From: Desulfuromonadales bacterium
Lineage (GTDB): Bacteria > Desulfobacterota > Desulfuromonadia > Geobacterales > Pseudopelobacteraceae
Reading direction: 5' to 3'
NCBI GenBank assembly: GCA_013349325.1
Contig: DUZX01000005.1
Coordinates: 62,001-126,000 of the forward strand
DNA length: 64,000 nt
Position numbers and translations under genes: made by a program. The notes below the pieces were generated by a model. It searched no databases and was not told where the DNA came from. It was given only the letters and a program-made list of their open reading frames with translations. Shown piece by piece: positions 8,131-17,703 of this stretch (position 1 is the stretch's first letter; each line of letters opens with the position of its first letter).

Positions 8131-8269
8131 CTATTCAGCACAGATTTTAAAAAGCTCGTCATCCCCGAGGGTTTAATCGGGAATCCAGGCTTTGACTTTT
8201 AGTGGATCCCCGATAGAATCACTCGTGGACGACAGGCTTTTTTGCTAGTTTGTTGAAAGTGCTGAATAG
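8131..8269. repeat. MITE-like repeat, copy 1 (139 bp)
   Basis: Bounded by perfect 11-bp terminal inverted repeats (CTATTCAGCAC ... GTGCTGAATAG). The interior contains AAAAAGCTCGTCATCCCCGA and ATCGGGAATCCAGGCTTTGA. A second copy in inverse orientation lies at 31050-31186 and a truncated copy at 22411-22474. It has no coding capacity. No clear target-site duplication is seen, although GTAA precedes the left end of both long copies. Confidence 0.75.
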
Positions 8270-8305
8270 GTGCGGCTAAATTACATAAGAAAGGATATAC
8301 GGAAT

Positions 8306-8668
8306 ATGACGAAACGAATATTGATTGCTGAAGATGACCTGATGAGCAGTGAAATGTTGGCCACATTTGCCAGAGGCAAAGGCTATGAGGTTGTTGCCGT
8401 CTTAGATGGTGTCGAGCTTTTAACGATGCTTGCGGAGCAGCAGTTTGATGTCATTATCACCGATCTGATGATGGCGACGCTGGATGGTGCCTCAGCCACT
8501 GAAATAATGAGGATGCTGGAGATAACAACGCCGGTTATCGCACTAACGGCACTCTCAGCTGATGAGATTGAGCTTGTCAAAGACAAATTTATTAAAGTGT
8601 ATCAAAAACCGTGTGACTTTAACGCGTTATTTGAGTGTGTGTCGTTGTTGACCGGCGAAGCAGCGTGA
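8306..8668 (+). CDS. single-domain response regulator
   Basis: A 120-residue stand-alone CheY-like receiver. The acidic pocket is EDD near residues 9-11, the phospho-acceptor Asp lies in DVIITDLMM, the switch Thr in IALTA and the conserved Lys in VYQKP. No output domain follows. ATG 8306 is chosen because AAGAAAGG precedes it; the open frame upstream reaches into the MITE-like repeat, which ends only 36 bases earlier, so the promoter may be repeat-derived. No histidine kinase is adjacent, so its partner is unknown. Confidence 0.85.
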   Translation: MTKRILIAEDDLMSSEMLATFARGKGYEVVAVLDGVELLTMLAEQQFDVIITDLMMATLDGASATEIMRMLEITTPVIALTALSADEIELVKDKFIKVYQKPCDFNALFECVSLLTGEAA

Positions 8669-8732
8669 CCCTCTTCATCCTGGATTTGAGAAATTCCCAT
8701 GCTGGTTCTGTGGTGTCCGTTTTGGCTTACAA

Positions 8733-9566
8733 TCACAATTTGAAGTTTTTTTTGAAAATATGCAGAACAGCGGCAATAAGAAGCATCAATGAAACAACAC
8801 CAGCCCCTGCCATTTTGCGTTTCCAAATAGTAGTATCCATCTGGACAAGCGCGTCCCTGATTTTATACAGTTCAGCCTGAATCACGACAGACTCCTTTGT
8901 GACTAAATCAACATTCACGTTATGAAAGAGTGAGTGGAAGTGATTCCGTACGGTAAAAAGTTCCTTCTCCAACTTTTCCGTATCAGTGCCGATACTTTTG
9001 AAAGCAATGAGCCGCATGTCAAGAGCTACAATCATTGCCTCTGTATTCTGCATGGAGGCGAGGATGGTGCGGGCGCGGTCAAAACTGTGGCAACGACTAC
9101 AGCTCTTTTCATTGATAAGTTCAAGCGATGCTTTAATGATGTGATGATTTCCGTGACAGGTGACACAGGTCGGTCCCCCTTTGCCAAGCATACGTCCATG
9201 AGCACTGGTCAGATAGTCCTTGAGCACGCCAACATGACAACGGCCACAAAAAGCCGGAATGGCAGGTTCTTTGGGTGCTCCCAGGAATCCGCGTGCAGGG
9301 CTCATGGCGTTAACGGCATCCTGCGGGTCACCTCCGTGACAGCCGCTACAAAAGATACCATTCTCCGCATGAATACTTGTCCGCCAGAGTGTGACCGGCA
9401 GGCTGTACTTTTCGGGTAGCGTGGAGTGACACGTGATGCAAACCGGCTCGGCTGCTCCCTGTGCAGAAACCTGCGTCGATACAAGACAGGCGGTGATTAC
9501 CAGGAGCAGCGCAGACAGAAGCGTGCGCGTGACATAATGTATTGTGATGAGAGTCCGGTATTTCAT
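8733..9566 (-). CDS. pentaheme c-type cytochrome with C-terminal membrane anchor
   Basis: A 277-residue exported protein with a signal segment (about 1-35), five CxxCH heme sites (residues 43-47, 73-77, 107-111, 134-138 and 156-160), and a hydrophobic segment near 250-270 followed by a basic tail. It should sit on the periplasmic side of the inner membrane. Its ATG overlaps the stop of the cytochrome b gene by four bases, so it is very likely the electron-accepting subunit of the Rieske/cytochrome b complex, taking the place of cytochrome c1. I do not recognise an exact named family. Confidence 0.88.
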   Translation of the reverse strand: MKYRTLITIHYVTRTLLSALLLVITACLVSTQVSAQGAAEPVCITCHSTLPEKYSLPVTLWRTSIHAENGIFCSGCHGGDPQDAVNAMSPARGFLGAPKEPAIPAFCGRCHVGVLKDYLTSAHGRMLGKGGPTCVTCHGNHHIIKASLELINEKSCSRCHSFDRARTILASMQNTEAMIVALDMRLIAFKSIGTDTEKLEKELFTVRNHFHSLFHNVNVDLVTKESVVIQAELYKIRDALVQMDTTIWKRKMAGAGVVSLMLLIAAVLHIFKKNFKL

Positions 9567-10666
9567 GACAAGTGCCCCCAGATACTGAATCCGATCCAGA
9601 GCAGCAGCCCCCCGAGGGAGCAGACCATAAAAAGCGGTCGTTTCAACGGATGTCGTTCATTGCCTCGATCGACAAAGGGGAGCAGAGCCAGAAAGGTCAT
9701 GGCAGCGCCTTGCAACGATAGTCCGATCAACTCATTGGAAAATGTTTTGAGGGTCTGGTAATTGGCCAGAAAGTACCATTCCGGTTTGATATGCGCCGGT
9801 GTCACGAAGGGGTTGGCCGGAATAAAAGCATCTTTGGGAAAGAACAGGTATGGGTCGAAAAAAACAACCGCCATAAGACAGGCCATATAGATGGCAATCG
9901 ATCTCAAATCATCAAGCACGAAGTTGGGGAAAAAAGGAATTCCGCCCGGATGCTCCTCATGTCGGTAACGATCCCCTTGCCAATGGTTGCTGCTGTCCTT
10001 TTGTCCGAAAGGTGGCGCCGATATACCGGTTCGTTTGATAAAGAAGAGATGTGCGCCGATCAAAGCGCCGATGACGGCAGGGATGAACGCAACGTGCAGG
10101 GCAAAGAAGCGCCCGAGTGTCGGCGGGCCGACCAGTTTACTGCCGCGCAGGAACTCAACCAGATACGGTCCGACGACCGGAATGGCGTTGGCGCTGTTGG
10201 TGGCAACGGTTGTAGCCCAGAATGAGAGCTGACTCCAGGGGAGCAGATAGCCGGTCAGCGAGATGGCCTGTACCAGGGCGAGCAGCGTAAAACCGGTCAC
10301 CCAGTTAAGTTCGCGCGGTTTCTTGTAGCTTCCCATGAACAGTACCGAGAGCATGTGCAGCAACAGTGCCAGCACCATCATGTTGGAACCAACCGCGTGG
10401 CACATGCGGATCAGCCAGCCGTAAGGCACATCATTCATGATGGCGGTAACACTTTTAAAGGCCTTGTCAGCATCCGGTACATAGTAGATTAGCAGCAGCA
10501 TGCCGCTTACTACTTGCAGAACAAAGGCAAACAGCAGGACACTTCCCATCGAGTACCAGGCATTTATGGTGCGAGGCAGGATATACTCGGTCAACTCTTT
10601 CTCTGCTACTTCGCGTATTCCGATACGAACATCGATCCAGTCGACTACTTTTTTTATTACTGCCAT
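9563..10666 (-). CDS. cytochrome b subunit of quinol oxidoreductase complex
   Basis: A 367-residue multi-spanning membrane protein that combines the cytochrome b6-like N-terminal part and a subunit IV-like C-terminal part. Heme-ligand histidines appear in MCHAVGSNMMVLALLLHML and LHVAFIPAVIGALIGAH. The Qo-site signature PEWY is present in IKPEWYFLANYQ. It oxidises menaquinol and passes electrons to the Rieske centre and through the b hemes. The start follows GGGAGG. It lies between the Rieske gene and the pentaheme cytochrome in one operon. Confidence 0.93.
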   Translation of the reverse strand: MAVIKKVVDWIDVRIGIREVAEKELTEYILPRTINAWYSMGSVLLFAFVLQVVSGMLLLIYYVPDADKAFKSVTAIMNDVPYGWLIRMCHAVGSNMMVLALLLHMLSVLFMGSYKKPRELNWVTGFTLLALVQAISLTGYLLPWSQLSFWATTVATNSANAIPVVGPYLVEFLRGSKLVGPPTLGRFFALHVAFIPAVIGALIGAHLFFIKRTGISAPPFGQKDSSNHWQGDRYRHEEHPGGIPFFPNFVLDDLRSIAIYMACLMAVVFFDPYLFFPKDAFIPANPFVTPAHIKPEWYFLANYQTLKTFSNELIGLSLQGAAMTFLALLPFVDRGNERHPLKRPLFMVCSLGGLLLWIGFSIWGHLS

Positions 10667-10690
10667 GTGGCCTCCCAGGGACAGATCAGT

Positions 10691-11113
10691 TCAGCCTACG
10701 ATGATATTTCCGCCCGTCACCGTAAAAGGGAGTTTATCCAGCGGTTTAGGAGGAGGACCTGCCGTGACAATGCCATCGGCGGAGTAATGTCCGCCATGAC
10801 AGGGGCAGAGGAAGTCCTGCTTATCCGACTCCCACTGCACAATACACCCAAGGTGCGTGCAGACAGCCGAAAGAGCGACGAGATCGCCCCCCCGCTTGCG
10901 GACCAGAACCGCTGCCGATCCGGCATATTCGATAAATCTGGCATCGCCTTCCCGAATATCAGTTACCGGTATAACGACCTTTCCGGCTGAACCGCTATTC
11001 GAGCGGGGTGCCAGGTAACGGAATATTGGCCACGAGACCATGGCAGCAGCGATGATACCCAGGCTGCCGAGGCATACTCCTAGAAACGTCCGTCTACTGT
11101 TCATCTTTTCCAT
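10691..11113 (-). CDS. Rieske [2Fe-2S] subunit
   Basis: A 140-residue protein with a twin-arginine-type N-terminus (SRRTFLGV) followed by a hydrophobic segment that likely stays as the membrane anchor. The cluster-binding boxes are CTHLGC and CPCHGG. It accepts one electron from quinol at the Qo site. The frame is open further upstream to 11143, but that would overlap the ferritin-like gene and place extra residues before the Tat motif. ATG 11113 (MEKMNSRR) is preferred although its ribosome-binding site is weak. Confidence 0.92.
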   Translation of the reverse strand: MEKMNSRRTFLGVCLGSLGIIAAAMVSWPIFRYLAPRSNSGSAGKVVIPVTDIREGDARFIEYAGSAAVLVRKRGGDLVALSAVCTHLGCIVQWESDKQDFLCPCHGGHYSADGIVTAGPPPKPLDKLPFTVTGGNIIVG

Positions 11114-11126
11114 AGCTACCCCTGGG

Positions 11127-11630
11127 TTATTCCTTGAAAGCACGCATCATGAGCTCGTAATCTTCCAGCAGTGACTGCAGATCCTCCTCATGCTCCACTT
11201 CCTGTTGCAGTATGGTCAGAACCATGTTGTAGGTAACCGGATCTTTTTCTCGGGTAATGTCCATCAGCCGTTTATACACGCCGATAGCACACTGCTCGCC
11301 TTTGATATTCTGCACCAGCAGTGTCTTGACAAACGGATCATCCGGTGCTTCATAACCGCAGTTGGTGAAGTTGTACCATTCCTCCGGTTTTGTAACCGGA
11401 CTGCCTCCGAGCTGTATGATACGCATGGCGACCATATCGGCATGCAGCAGTTCTTCAGTGGCATGCTGCAGCAATTCGGCACCAACGGCATCTTTCATCG
11501 GTCCCTTAACCAGTTTGGCTCCCAGCCAGTACTGGTAGTAAGCCAGCCATTCGTCGCAATAGGCGCTGCGCAACAGACCAAGCAGTTCATTCACGTCCAT
11601 CCCGATAATTTCGCGTCCTTTTGATCCCAT
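11127..11630 (-). CDS. ferritin-like diiron protein
   Basis: A 167-residue predicted four-helix bundle with ferritin-type metal ligands: Glu in YCDEWLAYYQY, ExxH in EELLH, and a second ExxH-like element in EVEHEED. It resembles the bacterioferritin/Dps-like ferritins found in anaerobes. The start has an AAGGAG site. It is the first gene of the operon with Rieske, cytochrome b and the pentaheme cytochrome. Possible roles are iron storage or peroxide and oxygen protection for the respiratory complex; the exact role is inferred only from position. Confidence 0.75.
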   Translation of the reverse strand: MGSKGREIIGMDVNELLGLLRSAYCDEWLAYYQYWLGAKLVKGPMKDAVGAELLQHATEELLHADMVAMRIIQLGGSPVTKPEEWYNFTNCGYEAPDDPFVKTLLVQNIKGEQCAIGVYKRLMDITREKDPVTYNMVLTILQQEVEHEEDLQSLLEDYELMMRAFKE

Positions 11631-11667
11631 GTGTATTCTCCTTTTTGTGGTGTTATTTCACGTTGGC

Positions 11668-12569
11668 TTACTTGACGAATGTTCCCTCTCTATACTCATC
11701 AAAGGCGACCTTCAATTCATCCTGGGTGTTCATGACAACCGGCCCGTACCAGGCTATCGGTTCCTCCAGCGGTTTCCCGGAAACAAACAGGAAGCGCACC
11801 GGTGTATCTACCGTTGTTATCTCAATGGCGTCGCCGGAATGTTCAAAGAGTACGACGGCTTCGGCTCCACAGTGACAGTTACGTTCGGTGTCAGACCAAC
11901 CGTGACCGACCATTTCATACGCGTACGCATCTCGCTGGTCATCAAAATAACCCTCTCCGGAGAGAATATAGGCAAAAGCGGTATGTCCGGCTGGCAGCGA
12001 GTGAGAGAATACTATCCCGGCCGGCACACTGATATCAAGCATCTCCGGTTCGATACAATATCCCCCACCGGACCCTGAATGCCTGCCACGTTGCCGGCAA
12101 TGATCCTGACGGTAACACCATTTTCAAGTGTTACGTTCGGGATATCAGCTGCTTTGACGTCACGGTAGCGGGGCGCCATCATTTTTTGGGAGGCTGGCAG
12201 ATTGGCCCAGAACTGGAATCCCCACATGGTGCCGGTCGGGCTGACCTGCGGCATCTCCTGGTGAATGATTCCGCTGCCGGCGGTCATCCACTGCACATCG
12301 CCGGCACCGATTGACCCCTTGTTGCCCATACTATCGCCATGCTCAACAAGACCTTCCAGGACATAGGTGATTGTCTCAATTCCCCGGTGAGGGTGCCAGG
12401 GAAATCCGGCCAGGTATTCATCCGGATTGGAGGAATGGAAGTCATCCAGCATCAGGAATGGATCGAACAGGGGAACCTGGGAATACCCGAAGGCCCGTTT
12501 CAGATGTACCCCCGCACCTTCGATGGTGGGACGGCTTTTGAAAATCTTTGAGATACGGCGCGTAGTCAT
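11668..12569 (-). pseudogene. pirin family protein, frameshifted
   Basis: Two overlapping frames together give a normal pirin of about 300 residues (quercetinase-like bicupin). The N-terminal frame holds the metal-binding cupin signature (FPWHPHRGIETITYVLEG, then GSGIIHQE); the C-terminal frame holds the second cupin and the pirin_C region (HTAFAYILSGEG, PIAWYGPVVMNT). The frames meet near 12054, where one base appears missing just after the GDI segment. The full length leaves a remainder of two bases, which fits a single deletion. ATG 12569 is preceded by AAAGGGGA. It is either an inactivated gene or a sequencing error. Confidence 0.8.
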
Positions 12570-12709
12570 AGAACATCCCCTTTCTCGCATGTCGTTGGAA
12601 GTGCCATTTATGTAGCAATCTTTCCAACCGATATCAATGTGATAATCGAGCAAGTACCGCTCTGAGCAACAATTGTTGCTTATAACTAAACATGCTGATC
12701 AAGGGTACC

Positions 12710-13294
12710 TCACTTTTCTGCATATTCTTTTCGAAGTCGCTCCAGACCTTTTTTGTAACTCTCCGAATCTCCATATTCAAAAAAGGTCGGATAACGTTCA
12801 TGGGCGGCCTTGATCCGACGGGCATGCTTGATCGGACACCAATATTGCTCTGTTCGCGCGGCAATCTCCCGGCCATAGGCCATGAGGCCGTTACCGTAGG
12901 AGCAGTAAAAACAGTTGAATTTTTCAATTATGTTCAGGTAGGGGAGGTCTTGCCGGTCAAAAACCAGATATACCGAACGTTTGACTTTGGGGATGCCGTA
13001 CACGGGAAAACAGATCGATTGGTAGATCCAGAGAAATATGTCCAGTATAATAAAAGGGACGAAACCGCTATAGATAAGCGGAGCGGTCAGGATATTGAGC
13101 GGCCTGGCCTTAACCAGGTATCGGACCCAGCCGGTTTTCAAACGCCTCTGCTGGCGGGCAACCTCTTCGGCAAAACGGACACGTTTCTCTTCAATGATGA
13201 ATCCGAACTCTTCCCGTTTCTTTTTGAGCTCTTCTTCGAGTTCTTCCTGTAGTCCTTTAATCCTGGTAATGAGATCGTCAATTGATTGGGGCAT
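12710..13294 (-). CDS. conserved hypothetical membrane protein with coiled-coil N-terminus
   Basis: A 194-residue protein I cannot name. The first 55 residues are highly charged and helical (probable coiled coil), residues about 65-100 are hydrophobic (one or two membrane spans), and the C-terminal part has conserved-looking aromatic and cysteine residues (FNCFYCSYGNG and a later YWCPIKHA) that could bind a metal. The start has GGAG at proper spacing. It is separate from both putA and the pirin gene. No function is assigned. Confidence 0.65.
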   Translation of the reverse strand: MPQSIDDLITRIKGLQEELEEELKKKREEFGFIIEEKRVRFAEEVARQQRRLKTGWVRYLVKARPLNILTAPLIYSGFVPFIILDIFLWIYQSICFPVYGIPKVKRSVYLVFDRQDLPYLNIIEKFNCFYCSYGNGLMAYGREIAARTEQYWCPIKHARRIKAAHERYPTFFEYGDSESYKKGLERLRKEYAEK

Positions 13295-13425
13295 GTATTT
13301 CTCCGGTCACCTTGAATTTTGCGGTCACTCCGCCTGAACCTGAATGGTGACCAGTTGTTGTTTGCCTTCCCTCTGGCTCACATTTCGATACCCTCCCGTT
13401 CAGAGTTTGAATTATTACTCACTCC

Positions 13426-16400
13426 TTATTTCGATCCTCCACTGGATCCCTCAGGCGTAAAGCCGCGTCGCATGGTGTTTTCAGTTGTTACTCGTGGAAT
13501 CATGAAGTTCAGCAGGTAATCCGGTCCACCGCTCTTGGTTCCTCCGCCAGACAGGGCTGCACCTCCGAATGGCTGTCTGCCGACCATAGCACCCGTGATA
13601 CCCCGGTTAATGTAGAGGTTGCCGACCCGGAACTCGCGTTGAGCCTGTTTTATATGTTCCGGAAATCGACTGAAAATGCCGCCGGTCAGCGCAAATACCG
13701 ATTCATTTGCCCATTGCAGAGCCTGATCGAAATCATTGGCCCGCATGATCGACAAAACCGGTCCAAAGATCTCATCCTGAGCAAGGCGGTGCTCGGGTCG
13801 GATATCACCAAAAATGGTCAGTGGCACCCAATACCCATCTCCCTGCGGCACAGGACTCTGATAGAGCAGTCGTCCCTCTTGGTTGCCGATCTCGATGTAG
13901 TTGCGTATCTTCTCCATCGCCGCCTTTTCCGCTACGGCGCCCATATTATAAGCCGGGTTCTCGGCCGGACCGATGTTCCAGGCACGGGCGGCCTGTATCA
14001 GGCGCTTTACAAAGTAGTCATAGATCGAATCCAGCACGATGAGCCGTGAACAGGCCGAGCATTTCTGACCCTGAAAACCAAATGCCGACGTTAGAACTTG
14101 CGGGATCGTTTCGTCGAAATCGGCATCTTCATCAATTATTATGGCATTCTTGCCCCCCATCTCACAGACCACTTTCTTGATCTGCTTTTGACCGGGATGG
14201 ACTACTGCAGCTCGTTGGATGATGCGCAATCCGACTTCCATTGATCCGGTGAAAACTATCAGGCTGATAGCAGGATGATCAACCAGCAGATCACCTATCG
14301 CACTGCCCTGGCCGGGAATAAAATTGAACACGCCGGGAGGCAGTCCGACTTCACGAAAAATATCAACCAATTGATGCCCGATAAGACCGGTTAACCCTGA
14401 TGGTTTAAACAGGACCGGATTACCGCTGACGATGGCGGCTGCAGACATGCCGGTGCTTATTGCCAGCGGGAAGTTCCAGGGAGCGATGACTACCGCCACG
14501 CCGCGTGCTTCATAGAAGAGCCGGTTCGACTCACCTGGTTTGCTGCCGGGTTGCCGGTCCGCACCGATCCTGATCATTGCGTCGGCATAATATTCCAGAA
14601 AGTCAATTGCCTCGGCCACATCAGCGTAGGCTTGATCCCACTGTTTACCTATCTCCAGTACCTCCCACGCTGCCAACTCGAAGATGCGTCGGCGGGCAAC
14701 GGCAGCTGCATCGATCAGATATTGTGCGCGTCGTTCGGGAGCGGTGTCCCGCCAGAGTGGAAATGCCGCTTGAGCTGCTTTGATAGCGCTGATAACTTCG
14801 GTAACGTCGGCCTGACAGACATGCCCCAGTATTTCGGACGGCCTGGCTGGGTTAATACTGGGAATGGTCTTATCGATATGAACGTCAATGCCGTTTATGA
14901 ACAGCGGTACGCTACAGCCAAATCGGGATCGTACTTGTTGGATGGCCTCCGGAAAGGCGCTCCGCTGTTCAGGATCGCTGAAATCTATCATCGGCTGGTT
15001 GATAAATGACGACAATCGGACAATTTCCCGTTCAGTGCCATGCTGCTGTGTATGTTCGGACATTACCCTCTCAAGAACTACGGCAGGATCTTCCAGTAAC
15101 CGTTCAAAATCGGTTCCGACGCTGAAGCTCTGTCGCAGAAAAGATTCATTGGCACTGTTCTCAAGCAGGCGGCGAACGAGATAACCCATACCTGGTACCA
15201 GTGCGCCGAAAGGGCAATAGAGACGTAAGCGGCCTGTCTCCTTGAGGATAGCTTGCCGGACCGGTTCGGCCATCCCGTACAGCATCTGGAATTCATAGCG
15301 AGACTCTGGAACGTTCAAGGATCGGGCTGTTTCCAGTACGGCAGATATCGTTCGGATATTATGCGAGGCACAGGCTAAATGACAGATGTGATGGTGTCTG
15401 AGAATTGCGGCTGCCATACGTTCAAAAGCGGCATCCGTGTCAGCTTTGATAGTACGGACCGGTAGCTCCCACCCCATTTGAGCAGCCACGACAGATTCGT
15501 AATCCCAATAGGCTCCTTTGACCAGACGGATCGAAATCTGGAGATTCTGTTTACGGGCCCAATCCAGCAGTTCGCTCAGGTCACGCTCGCTCTCCTTCAG
15601 GTAAGACTGTAGTACGATTCCGATGTGAGGATAATCCCTGAACTCCTGCTTTAGCCGTCGGTAAACTTCCAGGATGATCGCTGTAAAACGATGAGACTCC
15701 ATATCTATGCAAAGAAAAGCTTCTCCTTCAATGGCCCGTTCACAGATACGGCGTAACTGCTTCAGGATTCCGGTAACCGAGCCCTCGAAATCCATGGGAT
15801 TGGCCAGGCAGTAAAGCGCCGTCGGTTTCACAGATATGTTGATCAGAGGTGATGCTTCCTGACCTGATTCATTCAGATTCTGGATACCGGTGTGTGGGTG
15901 CCACTTCTGTTGCGCTGCGGAGACAACATCCAGCAGTTCCAGGTAGGTGCAGACGTACTGCTCAGCTTCTTCATGCGAGAGGGTTGCTTCGCCCAGTACA
16001 TCCACTACGGTTCTAATACCGTCAAGATGGAGATCTTCCAGACGTCGAACCAGTTCGGACACGGTTTCTGCAATGATGAACTGATGGGCCATACCGTATA
16101 TATTCGCCGAGATAGTTTTACTGAGCAGCGTCCCTCCCAATGTCCCAAACATACGGGCCACTCGTACGCCGTCGGTCAGGATTAACGGTAGATCGTTACT
16201 GTCACCGAAATACTGGTGGAGATGATCAAGCAGCTGCCGGGAAGTACGTAACGAAGGAAAAACGTCAACGAAACGGAACATGCGGGTCTTGAATTCATCG
16301 TTTTGCATGCACCACGCCATGATTTTGCCGGTCCAGGAGGAAGAGTTAAACAGAGACGGTTTTTCATCTGAAATTTGTGCGTAGAGTGATGTGCCGCGTG

Positions 16401-16434
16401 CGATGATCTGTGTATTCAATTCGACAGGCAGCAT
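13426..16434 (-). CDS. putA: bifunctional proline dehydrogenase / glutamate semialdehyde dehydrogenase
   Basis: Oxidises proline to glutamate in two steps. The 1002-residue protein has an FAD-binding proline dehydrogenase barrel in the N-terminal half (with the RLVKGAYWD and YEFQMLYGMAEP motifs) and an aldehyde dehydrogenase in the C-terminal half (catalytic Cys in FQGQKCSACSR, general-base Glu in VCEMGGKNA). It lacks the N-terminal ribbon-helix-helix DNA-binding domain of enteric PutA, so it should not be a self-regulator. The start has a GGAGTC site. It is transcribed away from the pyruvate dehydrogenase genes. Confidence 0.93.
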   Translation of the reverse strand: MLPVELNTQIIARGTSLYAQISDEKPSLFNSSSWTGKIMAWCMQNDEFKTRMFRFVDVFPSLRTSRQLLDHLHQYFGDSNDLPLILTDGVRVARMFGTLGGTLLSKTISANIYGMAHQFIIAETVSELVRRLEDLHLDGIRTVVDVLGEATLSHEEAEQYVCTYLELLDVVSAAQQKWHPHTGIQNLNESGQEASPLINISVKPTALYCLANPMDFEGSVTGILKQLRRICERAIEGEAFLCIDMESHRFTAIILEVYRRLKQEFRDYPHIGIVLQSYLKESERDLSELLDWARKQNLQISIRLVKGAYWDYESVVAAQMGWELPVRTIKADTDAAFERMAAAILRHHHICHLACASHNIRTISAVLETARSLNVPESRYEFQMLYGMAEPVRQAILKETGRLRLYCPFGALVPGMGYLVRRLLENSANESFLRQSFSVGTDFERLLEDPAVVLERVMSEHTQQHGTEREIVRLSSFINQPMIDFSDPEQRSAFPEAIQQVRSRFGCSVPLFINGIDVHIDKTIPSINPARPSEILGHVCQADVTEVISAIKAAQAAFPLWRDTAPERRAQYLIDAAAVARRRIFELAAWEVLEIGKQWDQAYADVAEAIDFLEYYADAMIRIGADRQPGSKPGESNRLFYEARGVAVVIAPWNFPLAISTGMSAAAIVSGNPVLFKPSGLTGLIGHQLVDIFREVGLPPGVFNFIPGQGSAIGDLLVDHPAISLIVFTGSMEVGLRIIQRAAVVHPGQKQIKKVVCEMGGKNAIIIDEDADFDETIPQVLTSAFGFQGQKCSACSRLIVLDSIYDYFVKRLIQAARAWNIGPAENPAYNMGAVAEKAAMEKIRNYIEIGNQEGRLLYQSPVPQGDGYWVPLTIFGDIRPEHRLAQDEIFGPVLSIMRANDFDQALQWANESVFALTGGIFSRFPEHIKQAQREFRVGNLYINRGITGAMVGRQPFGGAALSGGGTKSGGPDYLLNFMIPRVTTENTMRRGFTPEGSSGGSK

Positions 16435-16725
16435 GTACGACTCCTTCAGCGTAGCCTCGTATTAATTTTATCGGCTCATCGTGATAAAGGAAAGACTGAA
16501 CTCCATGAGTAACAGCCGGTGGTATCTGCATTATGAGTTTTACGTAGAGTAAAGGAAAAATTCAACAGAATAGATTCAGTTTGTGATGATCTTACTCGCG
16601 GGTGTATAATGAAAAAAGGAAAGCAGGGAGTAGCGGCACGCACAAACTATTGCCAGAAGGTGAAGATTTGCTCCATGTACCGGAATAGATTTTACCGGTC
16701 ATATGCCTGATGTGAGGAGGATGTC
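16435..16725. promoter_or_regulatory. divergent intergenic region putA / pdhA
   Basis: A 290-base gap between two divergent metabolic genes must hold both promoters. I see AT-rich blocks (about 16540-16620) but no site I can assign to a regulator. The pdhA end has a clear GGAGG ribosome-binding site. Confidence 0.4.
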
Positions 16726-17703
16726 ATGGAAGCCAGTTTGCGCAAGATTCTGCCGGATCAGGATTTACACAGGTTGTACGAGCAGATGTACCTGTCACGA
16801 GAATTTGAAGAGCGTTGTGCCGAGCAGTACACCAAAGGGCACATCACCGGCTTCCTGCATCTCTACAGCGGTCAGGAGGCGGTAGCTGTCGGTGCGACAG
16901 CGGGGCTGCACAGGGATGATTACATTCTCTCCGCCTATCGTGAGCATGCTCAGGCTATCGTACGTGGCGCCGAGCCGCGTCGGGTTATGGCGGAACTGTT
17001 CGGCAAAGCTACCGGCATCTGCAAAGGGAAAGGGGGCTCGATGCACCTCTTTGATCCCTCAATCAACTTCATGGGTGGCTACGCGATAGTTGGCGGACAG
17101 TTCCCCATCGCAGTCGGTCTGGCTTTTGCGGCTCGCTACCGGGGCGAAGACCGTATTGCGGCCTGTTTCTTTGGTGATGGGGCCGTCAATCAGGGTACCT
17201 TCCACGAGTCGCTTAACTGGGCACAGCTCTGGCAGTTACCGGTTCTATTTATCTGTGAGAACAATTTTTACGGCATCGGTACTGAAGTCCACCGTTCTTC
17301 TGCACTGGCATCCATTCATAAACGCACCTGCGGTTATGATATCCCCTCCGAAAAAGTAGACGGTATGGATGTGATCGCTGTTTACCGGGCCGTCAAGCAT
17401 GCCGCCGAAAAGGTCCGTGAAACAGGACGGCCCTATTTTATTGAAGCTATTACCTACCGCTTTCGGGGCCATTCCATGGCAGACCCGGCCAAATACCGCT
17501 CCGCCGCCGAACATGAGATCTGGAAAGCCCGTGATCCGCTCCCTCAATATGCCAAACGTCTGATAGATGAGGGAATTGTCAACCGAGAACGTCTTGATAA
17601 GATTGAAGCCTGTTGCCGGGCGCTTGTCGACGAAGCGGTGATATTTGCCGAGCAGTCACCCTGGCCGGCTGAGAGTGAAGTCTGGGAGGATATTTATGTC
17701 TGA
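16726..17703 (+). CDS. pdhA: pyruvate dehydrogenase E1 component, alpha subunit
   Basis: Thiamine-diphosphate-dependent subunit that decarboxylates pyruvate. The 325-residue length fits PdhA. The ThDP motif starts at GDGAVNQGTFHE and ends at ENN, and the phosphorylation-loop-like region YRFRGHSMADPAKYR is present. The start follows GGAGG. It overlaps pdhB by eight bases and is followed by E2, so this is a three-gene operon. Branched-chain or acetoin dehydrogenase E1 is possible, but the sequence reads most like pyruvate dehydrogenase. Confidence 0.88.
   Translation: MEASLRKILPDQDLHRLYEQMYLSREFEERCAEQYTKGHITGFLHLYSGQEAVAVGATAGLHRDDYILSAYREHAQAIVRGAEPRRVMAELFGKATGICKGKGGSMHLFDPSINFMGGYAIVGGQFPIAVGLAFAARYRGEDRIAACFFGDGAVNQGTFHESLNWAQLWQLPVLFICENNFYGIGTEVHRSSALASIHKRTCGYDIPSEKVDGMDVIAVYRAVKHAAEKVRETGRPYFIEAITYRFRGHSMADPAKYRSAAEHEIWKARDPLPQYAKRLIDEGIVNRERLDKIEACCRALVDEAVIFAEQSPWPAESEVWEDIYV

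Noticed and set aside
9791-10225. Plus-strand open frame inside the cytochrome b gene
   Set aside because: Antisense to a clearly recognised gene; composition typical of a shadow frame.
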